Source of the DNA: Kitasatospora terrestris
GTDB lineage: Bacteria > Actinomycetota > Actinomycetes > Streptomycetales > Streptomycetaceae
DNA length: 64,000 nt
Direction: 5' to 3'
Assembly (NCBI RefSeq): GCF_039542905.1
Contig: NZ_BAABIS010000001.1
Span: 5,890,001-5,954,000 of the forward strand
The translations under genes were made by a program, and so were the position numbers. Under the pieces are notes generated by a model. That model was not told the DNA's origin and did not search any database. It worked only from the letters and a program-made list of their open reading frames with translations. Below, one piece after another: positions 32,517 to 41,269 of the stretch (positions are counted from its first letter, which is position 1; each line of letters starts with the position of its first letter).

Positions 32517-33730
32517 AGGTCCTGCACATCGTCACCGGACTCGCCGCCGGCGGCGCCGAGCGCCAGCTCCTGCTGGTGCTGCGCCACCTGCCCGAGCGGC
32601 ACCGGTGCGAGGTCGCCACCCTGACCAACCCCGGCACGGTCGCCACGGCGCTGCGCGCCGAGGGCTTCACCGTCCACGACCTGGCGATGCGCGGCAACCG
32701 CGACCTCGGCGTGCTGCCCCGGCTGACCCGGCTGGTCCGGGCCGGCGGCTACGACCTGGTGCACACCCACCTCTACCGCGCCGGACTGTACGGCCGGCTG
32801 GCCGCCCGCCTCGCGGGGGTGCGCGCGGTGGTCGCCACCGAGCACTCGCTGCAGGCCGGGGTGATCGAGGGCCGCCCCACGACCCGGGGCGTGCGCGCCC
32901 TGTACCTGGCCGCCGAACGGCTCGGCTCGGTCACCGTCGCCGTCTCCGGGCAGGTCGCCGGGGTGCTCGGCGACTGGGGCGTGCCGGCCCGCCGGGTGGT
33001 GCTGCTGCCGAACGGCATCGAGGCGGCGCGGTACGCCCTGCCGGCCGACTCCAGGGCCGCCGTCCGGCAGAGCCTGCGGACCGGACTCGGGCTGCCGCAG
33101 GAGGCGTTCGTGGTCGGCGCGGTCGGCCGGCTGGTCCCCGGCAAGCGCTTCGGGGTGCTGCTGGAGGCGCTCGCCGGGCTGCGCGCGGCGGCCGCCCCGC
33201 ACCCGGCTCCGGGCGAGCCCTGGCTGCTGCTGGTCGGCGCCGGGCCCGAGCTCGCCGCGCTGGAGCGGCAGGCCGAGCGGCTCGGCGTCCGGGACCGCCT
33301 GGTGCTGCCCGGCGAGCGGGACGACGTCCCGGAGCTGCTCACCACGATGGACGTGCTGGCCTCCCCGTCGGCCGAGGAGACCTTCGGCCTGGCCGCCCTG
33401 GAGGGCCTGGCCGCGGGCCTGCCGGTCCTGCACTCCGCCTGCCCGGCGCTGGACGACCTCCCCGCCGACGCCGCCCCGCAGGCCCGCGCGCTGCCCTCCG
33501 CCGCCGCCGCGTACACCGCCGCGCTCGCCGACCTGATGGGCCGCCGCCCCACCCCCCTGCCCCGGCCCCCGGCCGTCGCCCACTACGACATCACCCGCAT
33601 CGCGGCCGAACTCGCCGCCCTGTACGACCGCTTCGACCGCACGGGCCGGCCCGTCCCGCCCGCCCGGCGCTCGCCCGCGACCGTCCCGCAGCCGTCGCCG
33701 GCCCGGTCCGGCCCGCCCGGCGGGCCCTGA
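32513..33730 (+). CDS. GT4-family glycosyltransferase
   Basis: 405-aa glycosyltransferase with MKVLHIVTGLAAGGAERQLL at the start (Gly-rich loop) and DLVHTHLYRAGLYGRLAARL in the acceptor half. The donor half has AVGRLVPGKRFGVLLEALAG and the acidic motif SPSAEETFGLAALEGLAAGL. The last 40 residues are a Pro/Arg tail. It starts at GTG 32513, overlapping the deacetylase stop (GTGA), with GGAGG upstream. With the GT4 at 25717 it makes two transferases after the initiating enzyme, so the repeat unit may be short, about three sugars (inference). Confidence 0.93.
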   Translation: MKVLHIVTGLAAGGAERQLLLVLRHLPERHRCEVATLTNPGTVATALRAEGFTVHDLAMRGNRDLGVLPRLTRLVRAGGYDLVHTHLYRAGLYGRLAARLAGVRAVVATEHSLQAGVIEGRPTTRGVRALYLAAERLGSVTVAVSGQVAGVLGDWGVPARRVVLLPNGIEAARYALPADSRAAVRQSLRTGLGLPQEAFVVGAVGRLVPGKRFGVLLEALAGLRAAAAPHPAPGEPWLLLVGAGPELAALERQAERLGVRDRLVLPGERDDVPELLTTMDVLASPSAEETFGLAALEGLAAGLPVLHSACPALDDLPADAAPQARALPSAAAAYTAALADLMGRRPTPLPRPPAVAHYDITRIAAELAALYDRFDRTGRPVPPARRSPATVPQPSPARSGPPGGP

Positions 33731-33819
33731 GGCCCGGGGCCGCGGGGCGCCGCCGACGCGTCCGCCCCGCTCCGGGCCCTTGCGAACCACCATCCGTCCC
33801 CGACCTTTCGGAGTCCTCC

Positions 33820-34488
33820 ATGTCCAAGCCGCGCCGGAACGTCCGCGCGCTCGCCCGCCGCTGGTGGCCGCTGGCCGCCGCCGTCCCGCTCGGCGCGGCG
33901 GCCGGGGCCGGCTACGCGCTGGTCTCGCACCCCTCGTACGCCGCCCACGCCTACGTGATCGTGGTGCCGCAGAACCAGGGCGAGGCCGCCACCGCGACCA
34001 ACTTCGCGCAGGCGTACGGTCGGCTGGCCGGCCAGCCGCAGGTGCTGGCGGCGGCCGCCGCCGAGTCCGGGCACAGCGTGGCCACGCTGTCCGGCCTGGT
34101 CCGGGGCGCCACCTCGCCGGACGCCCCGATGATCGAGATCACCGGCACCGGTGCCCGCCCGGCGGAGGCGGTGAAGACGGCCGACGCGGTCGCCAAGTCG
34201 CTGATCGCCTTCGGCAACGCGAGCAGCAAGGAGACCGGTGTCCGACTGGTCTCGCTCGCCCAGGCCGCCGAGCCGGACCGGCCGGCCACGCCGTCCGCCC
34301 GGTTGGACGTCGCGGTCGGCGGCGCCGCCGGGGTGCTGCTCGGCACCCTGGTGATGCTCACCCGCCGCCGCCGCGACGAGCCCGCCGCCGAGGTCGCCGA
34401 CGCCGTCGAGCCGGCCGCCCCGCCCCGCCCGCGCGCGGACACCGCCGCGAAGCAGCCGGAGGAACAGCCCGCCCGGAGCGCCCGGTGA
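33820..34488 (+). CDS. Short Wzz-like polysaccharide chain-length protein
   Basis: 222-aa protein with one membrane helix near the N-terminus (WWPLAAAVPLGAAAGAGYAL, residues 15-34) and a second near 165-182 (VAVGGAAGVLLGTLVML). The extracytoplasmic part between them (AYVIVVPQNQGEAATATNFA ...) resembles the Wzz/polysaccharide co-polymerase domain. No Walker-type tyrosine kinase domain follows, unlike Wzc/CapAB; the C-terminus is a charged Pro-rich tail. It likely tunes chain length or couples the polymerase and flippase. GGAG precedes the ATG. It ends in GTGA over the next gene. Confidence 0.78.
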   Translation: MSKPRRNVRALARRWWPLAAAVPLGAAAGAGYALVSHPSYAAHAYVIVVPQNQGEAATATNFAQAYGRLAGQPQVLAAAAAESGHSVATLSGLVRGATSPDAPMIEITGTGARPAEAVKTADAVAKSLIAFGNASSKETGVRLVSLAQAAEPDRPATPSARLDVAVGGAAGVLLGTLVMLTRRRRDEPAAEVADAVEPAAPPRPRADTAAKQPEEQPARSAR

Positions 34489-35654
34489 AGGCCGGCATCC
34501 GCGCGGGCGAGCGGGCCGCGGCCCGGGTGCCCGCCCCGCAGGGCGGCTCCTGGACCTCCGAGGTGCTGCGCGCCGACGACGCCCTGGACCGGGTCGCCGA
34601 GGAGTGGGACGACCTGTTCGGCCGCTGCCGGACGGCCACGCCCTTCCAGGCCGCCGGCTGGCTGTGCTCCTGGTGGCGGCACTACGGCACCCCCGGGGCG
34701 CTGGTCGTGGTGCTGGTCCGCCGGGACGGGCTGCTGGTCGGCGCGGCCGCGCTGCGCCGCCGCGGCCCGTTCGGCGGCCTGACCAATCTGGGGGCCGGCC
34801 TGGTCGACTTCACCGACGTGCTGCTGGACGGGGACTGTGCCGACCGGGCGGCCGCCGAGCTGGCCGCCGCGCTGCCGCTGCGCCGCCCCTGGCACAGCCT
34901 GGAGCTGCGCGAGGTCCACCCGGAGGCGGCGGTGCAGAAGGTGTTCGCGGCGTGGCCGGGCCGTCGGCACCGGTTCGCCGACTCGCTCTGCCAGTACCTG
35001 CCGGCCGTCCCGATGGAGGAGCTGCTGAAGCGGCTGCCGGGCAAGACCGCGCAGCGCAGCCGGGTCAAGCAGCGCAAGATCGCGGAGTCCGGGGTGGAGG
35101 TCCGGGCGACCGCGCCGGAGGAGGTCGCGGAGGCGGTCCGCGGGCTGCTGCGGCTGCACTTCGAGCAGTGGCAGGACCGCGGCGTCACCCCCGAGCACCG
35201 CACGCCGCGCTTCGCCGCGCACCTCACCGAGTCGACCACCGCGCTGGTGGCCACCCGCCGGGCGGCGATGCACCGCTACTGGCTGGACGGCGAGTTGGTC
35301 GCGGTCAACCTGCTGGTGCTCTGCCCGTCCTTCGGCGGCCTGTACATGTACGGCGCGCACCCGCGGCTGCGCGAGCGGCTGGACATCGCGGGCCTGCTGT
35401 TCGGCGTCGCGCTGGACGAGGTCCGGGAGGCCGGCGTCCCGGTGCTGTCGCTGCTGCGCGGCCAGGAGCCCTACAAGCAGCGCTGGCGCCCGGACCAGCT
35501 GTCCAACCAGCGGCTGGTGCTCGGTCCCGGCCGGCTGGCGCCGTTCGCCGCGGCCCGGGCGGCCCTGGTGCGGCTGCGCGGTGCGGCGGTGCACCTGCTG
35601 CGCACCCGGCTGCCCCGGGTGAAGGAGGCGCTAGCGGCCCGCCGCCTGGGCTGA
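34485..35654 (+). CDS. FemAB/BioF2-like GNAT acyltransferase
   Basis: 389-aa protein of the BioF2-like (acetyltransferase_6, CelD/BcsL) GNAT group. Typical text includes TPFQAAGWLCSWWRHYGTPG near residues 50-70 and HFEQWQDRGVTPEHRTPRFA plus VNLLVLCPSFGGLYMYGAHP further on. These enzymes acylate or aminoacylate cell-surface sugars in exopolysaccharide clusters. It starts at GTG 34485, overlapping the Wzz-like gene by four bases, and its 3' end overlaps the convergent GH26-like gene by 24 bases. It is the last gene of the operon. Confidence 0.87.
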   Translation: MKAGIRAGERAAARVPAPQGGSWTSEVLRADDALDRVAEEWDDLFGRCRTATPFQAAGWLCSWWRHYGTPGALVVVLVRRDGLLVGAAALRRRGPFGGLTNLGAGLVDFTDVLLDGDCADRAAAELAAALPLRRPWHSLELREVHPEAAVQKVFAAWPGRRHRFADSLCQYLPAVPMEELLKRLPGKTAQRSRVKQRKIAESGVEVRATAPEEVAEAVRGLLRLHFEQWQDRGVTPEHRTPRFAAHLTESTTALVATRRAAMHRYWLDGELVAVNLLVLCPSFGGLYMYGAHPRLRERLDIAGLLFGVALDEVREAGVPVLSLLRGQEPYKQRWRPDQLSNQRLVLGPGRLAPFAAARAALVRLRGAAVHLLRTRLPRVKEALAARRLG

Positions 35655-36713
35655 GCCGGTGCCGGCCGCGGCGCCGGGCGAGCCGGCCATCAGCTGCTTG
35701 AAGACCGAGCTGGAGCGGGGGTTGCGGTCGCACTGCCAGAAGCCGTGCGGACAGTAGTCGGTGAGCGTCTGGTAGGCGGTGTCGTGGGTGCGCATCCACT
35801 CCACCATCCGCCGGACGAACTCCGGGTTGTCGCCGTTGCGGAACAGCCCCCACTCCGGGTACGACACCGGCTTGCCGCGCTTGGCGGCGAACTCCACCTG
35901 GTCCTGCAGCCCGTAGGGCTCGGAGACGTACTCGTCGAAGGTGCCGCCGGCCGGCTGGTCGTAGCTGTCCATGCCGATGATGTCGACCACGTCGTCGCCC
36001 GGGTAGCAGCGTGTCCACGGGACGGCGTCCAGGCCCCGGTTGGGGGCGAAGTCGAACTGGAAGTGCTGGCCGGGCACCGAGCGCATCACGCCGACGATCC
36101 GCCGCCAGTACGCCTTCCACGCGGTCGGGTCGGGCTTGCAGCGGGAGGTGTAGGTGACGCCGTTCATCTCCCACCCGAGGGTGACCACGGTGTCCCCGCC
36201 GCCGAGCGCGACCAGCTTGCGGGCCAGCTTCAGGAAGTGCTGGTCGAACTCGCCCTTGTTGCCGCGGGCCAGCAGCCGGGCGACCTCGGCGTCCGGCACG
36301 TTGCCCTCGTTGGGCACCAGCATCGGCACGCCGAGCACGAGCTTGCGCGAGGGGTCGCCCTGCCGCCACTGCGACCACAGGCCCAGCACCACGTTCTCGC
36401 CCTCGATGTCCTGCCATCCGTTGCCGGCCAGGTAGGTGTGGCCGACCTGCATGTTGGCGTTGCCCAGCCACGTGGCCATCCGGGCGATGTTGGGGATGTA
36501 GTTGTCCCAGGAGCCGACGAAGGCGCCGAACGGCACCTCGTGCTTGGCCCGCTGCACCACCGGCCGGGGCGCCGCGCCGCGCGGCTGGATGGCGTCCGAG
36601 GAGAGCACCGCGTCGTGGCGCTCGGTCTGGCTCAACGGGGTGCCGGAGGGGACGCTCGCCGTGGTGATCAGCAGCAGTGCGGCGGCGGCCAGGGTCAGGC
36701 GGCCGAAACGCAT
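35631..36713 (-). CDS. Secreted GH26-like glycoside hydrolase
   Basis: 360-aa secreted hydrolase. A signal peptide (residues 1-25, MRFGRLTLAAAALLLITTAS) is followed by a TIM-barrel domain. The probable acid/base Glu is in VVTLGWEMNGVTYTS and the nucleophile Glu in VSYPEWGLFRNGD, the arrangement of GH26 beta-mannanases and related exopolysaccharide depolymerases. Four cysteines near the active site and C-terminus may form disulfides. It faces the end of the exopolysaccharide operon, with stops overlapping by 24 bases, so it may trim or release that polymer. GGAG precedes the ATG, and two inverted repeats lie upstream. Confidence 0.85.
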   Translation of the reverse strand: MRFGRLTLAAAALLLITTASVPSGTPLSQTERHDAVLSSDAIQPRGAAPRPVVQRAKHEVPFGAFVGSWDNYIPNIARMATWLGNANMQVGHTYLAGNGWQDIEGENVVLGLWSQWRQGDPSRKLVLGVPMLVPNEGNVPDAEVARLLARGNKGEFDQHFLKLARKLVALGGGDTVVTLGWEMNGVTYTSRCKPDPTAWKAYWRRIVGVMRSVPGQHFQFDFAPNRGLDAVPWTRCYPGDDVVDIIGMDSYDQPAGGTFDEYVSEPYGLQDQVEFAAKRGKPVSYPEWGLFRNGDNPEFVRRMVEWMRTHDTAYQTLTDYCPHGFWQCDRNPRSSSVFKQLMAGSPGAAAGTGSAQAAGR

Positions 36714-36790
36714 GGGCTCTCCGATGGGGGATCAGGAGGACGGGTTCGGGGTCGAGCTGTGCCGACAGTAAGCCCACAAGCCGTCACAAA

Positions 36791-36838
36791 TGCCACATGT
36801 CACCCAAAAGTGGCAGGTCGTACTGTCGAACGGACAGT
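36791..36838. promoter_or_regulatory. Inverted repeats upstream of the GH26-like gene
   Basis: TGCCAC (36791-36796) pairs with GTGGCA (36810-36815) across 13 bases, and ACTGTC-GAACG-GACAGT (36822-36838) is a perfect 6-5-6 palindrome. They lie in the 139 bases between the GH26-like start and the end of the metallopeptidase gene. They may be regulator sites; no promoter hexamers are convincing. Confidence 0.4.
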
Positions 36839-36852
36839 CCGCCGCGCGCGGC

Positions 36853-37740
36853 TCAGTCGAAGGTGTTGCACTGCGCCATGTCACCGGTCCGGTAGCCGGT
36901 GGTGAACCACTGCTTCCGCTGCGCCGAGGAGCCGTGCGTCCAGCTCTCCGGGTTGGTCCGCCCGGTGGCGCGCTGCTGGATCCGGTCGTCGCCGACCGCC
37001 TGCGCCGCGTCCAGCGCCTGCGCGATGTCCTGGTCCGTCAGGTCCGTGATCAGCGGTCGTCCGGTGGAGGCCTGCGGGGTGGTGGTGGCGTGGTGCGCCC
37101 AGACGCCCGCGTAGCAGTCCGCCTGCAGCTCCAGCTTGACCGAGGCGCTGTCCGCGCCCTGCCGGTCGCCGCCGACCTTCGCCGTGGTGCCGGTCAGGTT
37201 CTGCACGTGGTGCCCGTACTCGTGGGCCACCACGTACGCCTCGGCGAACGGCCCGCCCCGGGCGCCCAGCCGGGTCGTCATCTGGTCGAAGAAGCCGAGG
37301 TCGAGGTAGGCCTTGCGGTCGGACGGGCAGTAGAAGGGGCCGACCGCCGAACTGGCCGTCCCGCAGGCGGTCGCCACCCGGTCGGTGAACAGCACGGTGG
37401 CGGCGGGCGCGTACTGGCCCTGACGGCGGGCGAACTCGCTCTTCCAGTAGTCCTGCACGCTGTTGACGGTGGCCAGGATCCGGCAGTCCTGCCGCCGGCC
37501 GGCGTCCGCCCCGGTCCGGCACGCGGACTGCAGCTGGGCCGAGCTGGTGGCCTGTCCGACCGGCGGCGCCACCGGGTCGTCGGACACCCCGAACAGCGCC
37601 GGGTCCACTCCGAAGACCACCGCCACCAGCACCGCGAGGATGCCGACCAGCCCGCCGCCCACCGCCGCCCGGCCGCCCGGAAGACCGCGCCGGTCCTCCA
37701 CCTGAGAGGTGTCCAGCCGCGCGTCGTCGTCGAATTGCAT
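36853..37740 (-). CDS. Neutral zinc metallopeptidase (YpfJ/zinicin-like)
   Basis: 295-aa membrane-anchored metallopeptidase. One membrane helix (about residues 28-46) follows a short acidic cytoplasmic start. The outside domain carries the zinc site AYVVAHEYGHHVQNLTG (HExxH) and the third ligand region SVKLELQADCYAGVWAHH (Glu). Cysteine pairs (ACRTGADAGRRQDC, ACGTASSAVGPFYC) suggest disulfides. GAGGTG lies eight bases before the ATG. The gene is divergent from the beta-propeller-like gene. Its substrate is unknown. Confidence 0.92.
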   Translation of the reverse strand: MQFDDDARLDTSQVEDRRGLPGGRAAVGGGLVGILAVLVAVVFGVDPALFGVSDDPVAPPVGQATSSAQLQSACRTGADAGRRQDCRILATVNSVQDYWKSEFARRQGQYAPAATVLFTDRVATACGTASSAVGPFYCPSDRKAYLDLGFFDQMTTRLGARGGPFAEAYVVAHEYGHHVQNLTGTTAKVGGDRQGADSASVKLELQADCYAGVWAHHATTTPQASTGRPLITDLTDQDIAQALDAAQAVGDDRIQQRATGRTNPESWTHGSSAQRKQWFTTGYRTGDMAQCNTFD

Positions 37741-37926
37741 CCTGTATCACCTCTGTAACAGTCCGTCCAGCCGCGGCAGTCGCACCCTAGCCGCGGCAGC
37801 GGCCCCCCGCCCGCCGACCACCGCAGGTGAACGCGGGCGCCGTCAGCTCCGGATAAGCGCCCGGGCCGGTGGCGGGGGTGTCGCGTCAAGCTGCCCTGCT
37901 ACCCGATCGGGCGGTACCGTACGCCC

Positions 37927-38838
37927 GTGCCCTCCAACCCGCTGCGAAGCCTCTCCCCTCGATCCGCACTCCCCGCGCTGGCCGTGCTGCTCGTCCTCGG
38001 GGCGGGTGCCGCCGCGCACGCCAACCGGCCCGAGCCGTTCGGCGACAAGGTGGTCGGTGCGGACGGCGCGGACGCCAGCCCGGTGGGCGCGCAGTCCTCG
38101 GGCACCGGCGGCCTCGACCTGAAGGTCGGCCCCGGCCTGGAGGCCTACGCCCGGGACGGCGGCCAGCACCTGTGGTCCTACCGCCGCGAGGGCGCCACCG
38201 CGCTGCACCTCGCCATGGTCGGCGAGAACGCCGTGGTGGTCTGGGACGACGGCATGGTCACCTCGGTCCACCCGGCCGACCACTCGGTGCGCTGGCACCG
38301 CTCCGTCCCCGGCCTGGCCGACTGGTTGCACGCCGAGGGCGAGCCCGGCGCCGCCGACCGCACCGAGGCGGAGAAGCGGGACACCGCGGGCAAGCGGGCC
38401 GCCGCCGCCCTGCAGCCCGCCACCGAGGAGGAGCCCTGGGTGGCGGTGGTCACCCCGACCCTCACCATGGGCTTCCGCGAGCGCGACGGCGACCTGCGGT
38501 TCAACTCCCGCCCGGCCGCCGGCTGCGTGTACGACCCGCTGCGCGCGGTGCACACCGACAACGCGATGCTGGTGCCCCGCACCTGCGCCACCACCGTCAA
38601 CGGCGTCCACCAGCTGCCGGGCGGGATCAGCGTCTTCCGGCTCAGCGGCCACGGCTGGCAGCTCAGCGCCGGCCCGGACGTGCAGCTGCGCCGGATCGAC
38701 GCCCACCGGGTGGCCGTCGACGACGGCCCGATCCTCGGCAGCCACGTCTTCGACACCGACCAGGGCGTCCCGGAGACCACCTGCGGCGCCGCCCCGCAGC
38801 CCTTCGCCGCGCTCTCGGCGGCCTGCGCCACGAAGTAA
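37927..38838 (+). CDS. Secreted/anchored PQQ-like beta-propeller protein
   Basis: 303-aa protein beginning with a signal or anchor segment (SALPALAVLLVLGAGAAAHA, about 13-32). The rest shows short Trp-rich repeats typical of a partial beta-propeller (GGQHLWSYRREGATALHLAM, VVWDDGMVTSVHPADHSVRW, GISVFRLSGHGWQL). Four cysteines occur in the second half. No catalytic motif is visible. It starts at GTG 37927; the ribosome site is weak. I do not recognise a named family with confidence; similar secreted proteins are common in actinomycetes. Confidence 0.72.
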   Translation: MPSNPLRSLSPRSALPALAVLLVLGAGAAAHANRPEPFGDKVVGADGADASPVGAQSSGTGGLDLKVGPGLEAYARDGGQHLWSYRREGATALHLAMVGENAVVVWDDGMVTSVHPADHSVRWHRSVPGLADWLHAEGEPGAADRTEAEKRDTAGKRAAAALQPATEEEPWVAVVTPTLTMGFRERDGDLRFNSRPAAGCVYDPLRAVHTDNAMLVPRTCATTVNGVHQLPGGISVFRLSGHGWQLSAGPDVQLRRIDAHRVAVDDGPILGSHVFDTDQGVPETTCGAAPQPFAALSAACATK

Positions 38839-38957
38839 CGGCGGGCGCGGGCGGCCTCGCGGGCGCCCGCCGGCGCTCCGAAAATCGTTTTGCCGCGGTC
38901 ACGTAGACTGGTCCGGATGGCTGTGTGCCATGTCCATCGCTAGGAGTGACCTCAGCC

Positions 38958-40556
38958 ATGATTTCCGCGAACGCCCTGGAGCTGCGCGCCGGTGCCCGCG
39001 TCCTGATCGAGTCCGCCTCCTTCCGGATCGCCCCCGGCGACCGGATCGGGCTGGTCGGCCGCAACGGCGCCGGCAAGACGACGCTCACCAAGGTGCTGGC
39101 CGGCGAGGGCCTCCCGGCCGGCGGCACCGTGACCACCTCCGGCGAGGTCGGCTACCTGCCGCAGGACCCCCGCACCGGTGACCTCGACGTCCTCGCCAAG
39201 GACCGCATCCTCTCCGCCCGCGGCCTCGACACCGTGCTGCGCAAGATGCGCGAGAACGAGGACCGGATGGCCAACGGCCAGGGCGCGACCCGCGAGCGGG
39301 CGATGAAGAAGTACGCCAACCTGGAGACCGAGTTCCTCACCAAGGGCGGCTACGCGGCCGAGGCCGAGGCGGCCACCATCGCCGCCGCCCTGGGCCTGCC
39401 GGACCGGATCCTCAACCAGCCGCTGCACACCCTCTCCGGTGGTCAGCGCCGCCGCGTCGAGCTCGCCCGGATCCTCTTCTCGGACGCCGACATCCTGCTG
39501 CTCGACGAGCCGACCAACCACCTGGACGCCGACTCCATCGTCTGGCTCCGGGAGTTCCTGAAGACCTACAAGGGCGGCTTCATCGTCATCTCGCACGACG
39601 TCGACCTGGTCGAGACCGTCGTCAACAAGGTGTTCTACCTGGACGCCAACCGCGCCCAGATCGACATCTACAACATGGGCTGGAAGCAGTACCAGCAGCA
39701 GCGCGAGGACGACGAGAAGCGCCGCAAGCGCGAGCGCGCCAACGCCGAGAAGAAGGCCGCCACCCTCAACGCGCAGGCCGACAAGATGCGCGCCAAGGCC
39801 ACCAAGACGGTCGCCGCGCAGAACATGGCCCGCCGCGCCGAGAAGCTGCTGTCCGGGCTGGAGCAGGCGCGCGTCTCCGACAAGGTCGCCAAGCTGCGCT
39901 TCCCGGACCCGGCGCCCTGCGGCAAGACCCCGATGACCGCCGCCGGCCTGTCGAAGTCCTACGGCTCGCTGGAGATCTTCACCGACGTCGACCTGGCGAT
40001 CGACCGCGGCTCCAAGGTGGTCGTGCTCGGCCTGAACGGCGCGGGCAAGACCACCCTGCTGCGGATGCTCGCCGGGGTCGAGAAGCCGGACACCGGCGAG
40101 GTGATCCCCGGCCACGGCCTGAAGATCGGCTACTACGCGCAGGAGCACGAGACCCTCGACCCGGACCGCACGGTGCTGGAGAACATGCGCTCCGCCGCGC
40201 CCGACACCGACCTGGTGCAGATCCGGAAGATCCTCGGCTCCTTCCTCTTCTCCGGCGACGACGTGGACAAGCCGGCCGGCGTGCTCTCCGGCGGCGAGAA
40301 GACCCGTCTGGCCCTGGCCACCCTGGTGGTCTCCAGCGCCAACGTGCTGCTGCTCGACGAGCCGACCAACAACCTGGACCCGGCCAGCCGCGAGGAGATC
40401 CTCGGTGCGCTGCGCTCCTTCACCGGTGCGGTGGTGCTGGTGACCCACGACGAGGGCGCGGTCGACGCGCTCCAGCCGGAGCGGATCATCCTGCTGCCCG
40501 ACGGCGTCGAGGACCTGTGGAGCCCCGCCTACCACGACCTGGTCTCCCTGGCGTGA
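38958..40556 (+). CDS. ABC-F family ATPase (ribosome-associated type)
   Basis: 532-aa protein with two ABC ATPase domains and no membrane part. Domain 1: Walker A GLVGRNGAGKTTLTKVLAGE (about 31-50), signature LSGGQRRRVELARIL, Walker B ADILLLDEPTNHLD. The linker (about 245-320) is highly charged and helical, as in ABC-F translation factors. Domain 2: Walker A VLGLNGAGKTTLLRM, signature LSGGEKTRLALATL, Walker B VLLLDEPTNNLD. AGGAGTGAC lies just before ATG 38958. The closest well-known group is the actinobacterial Ettaless/Uup-like set; a drug-resistance role cannot be inferred. A hairpin terminator follows. Confidence 0.93.
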   Translation: MISANALELRAGARVLIESASFRIAPGDRIGLVGRNGAGKTTLTKVLAGEGLPAGGTVTTSGEVGYLPQDPRTGDLDVLAKDRILSARGLDTVLRKMRENEDRMANGQGATRERAMKKYANLETEFLTKGGYAAEAEAATIAAALGLPDRILNQPLHTLSGGQRRRVELARILFSDADILLLDEPTNHLDADSIVWLREFLKTYKGGFIVISHDVDLVETVVNKVFYLDANRAQIDIYNMGWKQYQQQREDDEKRRKRERANAEKKAATLNAQADKMRAKATKTVAAQNMARRAEKLLSGLEQARVSDKVAKLRFPDPAPCGKTPMTAAGLSKSYGSLEIFTDVDLAIDRGSKVVVLGLNGAGKTTLLRMLAGVEKPDTGEVIPGHGLKIGYYAQEHETLDPDRTVLENMRSAAPDTDLVQIRKILGSFLFSGDDVDKPAGVLSGGEKTRLALATLVVSSANVLLLDEPTNNLDPASREEILGALRSFTGAVVLVTHDEGAVDALQPERIILLPDGVEDLWSPAYHDLVSLA

Positions 40557-40624
40557 AGCCCGAGTAGACGCCGAATCAGCTTTTCGGCGCAGAAAATCTC
40601 CTACCCCGGCGATGTCGGGAATGC

Positions 40625-40657
40625 AAGGGTCCCGGATTCCGTTTGTCCGGGGCCCTT
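40625..40657 (+). terminator. Terminator after the ABC-F gene
   Basis: A 12-bp stem (AAGGGTCCCGGA, 40625-40636, with TCCGGGGCCCTT, 40646-40657; one G-T pair) encloses a 9-base loop, 69 bases beyond the ABC-F stop. The rest of 40557-40875 shows no gene; the promoter of the small HTH gene should lie in its second half. Confidence 0.65.
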
Positions 40658-40830
40658 CGCTCGTTCGGCGTCCAAGGCCCCGGCTGATCAGCGAATTCGC
40701 CTCGGAGTCCGGAAGCGCGAGGGGGCGCGTGCACCCAGGGTGAGCGCCCTTGTGCGGAGCGAGCACCACCGGCGGACTGCGCTTTCCCGGGACAGACCTT
40801 GTCGAATGGGTGGCCATGAGCCTGGCAATG

Positions 40831-40858
40831 GGTGATCATGGGATTCTGACCGATCACC
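40831..40858. promoter_or_regulatory. Dyad upstream of the small HTH gene
   Basis: GGTGATC (40831-40837) and GATCACC (40852-40858) form a perfect 7-bp inverted repeat 14 bases apart, ending just before the GAGGAGG ribosome site. It may be an autoregulatory operator or a leader hairpin that affects translation. Confidence 0.4.
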
Positions 40859-40875
40859 TCTACGAGGAGGCACGG

Positions 40876-41109
40876 GTGGCTGAGACTCTGAAAAAGGGCA
40901 GCCGGGTGACAGGTGCCGCGCGTGAGAAGCTCGCGGCTGACCTCAAGAAGAAGTACGACTCCGGGGCGAGCATCCGCGCGCTGGCGGAGGAGACGGGCCG
41001 ATCCTACGGTTTCGTGCACCGCATGCTCAGCGAGTCCGGGGTGAATCTCCGCGGTCGCGGCGGTGCCACCCGCGGCAAGGGCAAGGCCACTGCTGCCGCC
41101 GGATCCTGA
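40876..41109 (+). CDS. Small helix-turn-helix DNA-binding protein
   Basis: 77-aa basic protein, MAETLKKGSRVTGAAREKLA at the start. A helix-turn-helix is visible in YDSGASIRALAEETGRSYGF followed by VHRMLSESGVNLRGRGG, much like Hin/resolvase-type readers. The C-terminus is Gly/Arg/Lys-rich. GAGGAGG precedes GTG 40876; earlier in-frame starts lack a ribosome site. This short HTH protein is strongly conserved across Streptomyces in my memory, but its regulon is not known to me. Confidence 0.85.
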   Translation: MAETLKKGSRVTGAAREKLAADLKKKYDSGASIRALAEETGRSYGFVHRMLSESGVNLRGRGGATRGKGKATAAAGS

Positions 41110-41269
41110 CGGTCCGTCAGCTCAGCTCCTCGCAGTCGTTCCGAAGCTCCAGACGAGTCGGCGGCCGGGTCACCCGGGCCGCCGATCGTCGTTTTCCGGG
41201 GGCTGTGCCCGGGTGGAAGGTTTTGTTACTCTCCAGTAGCCCTGTTGCTCCCCGCTGGAGGTACCACCC

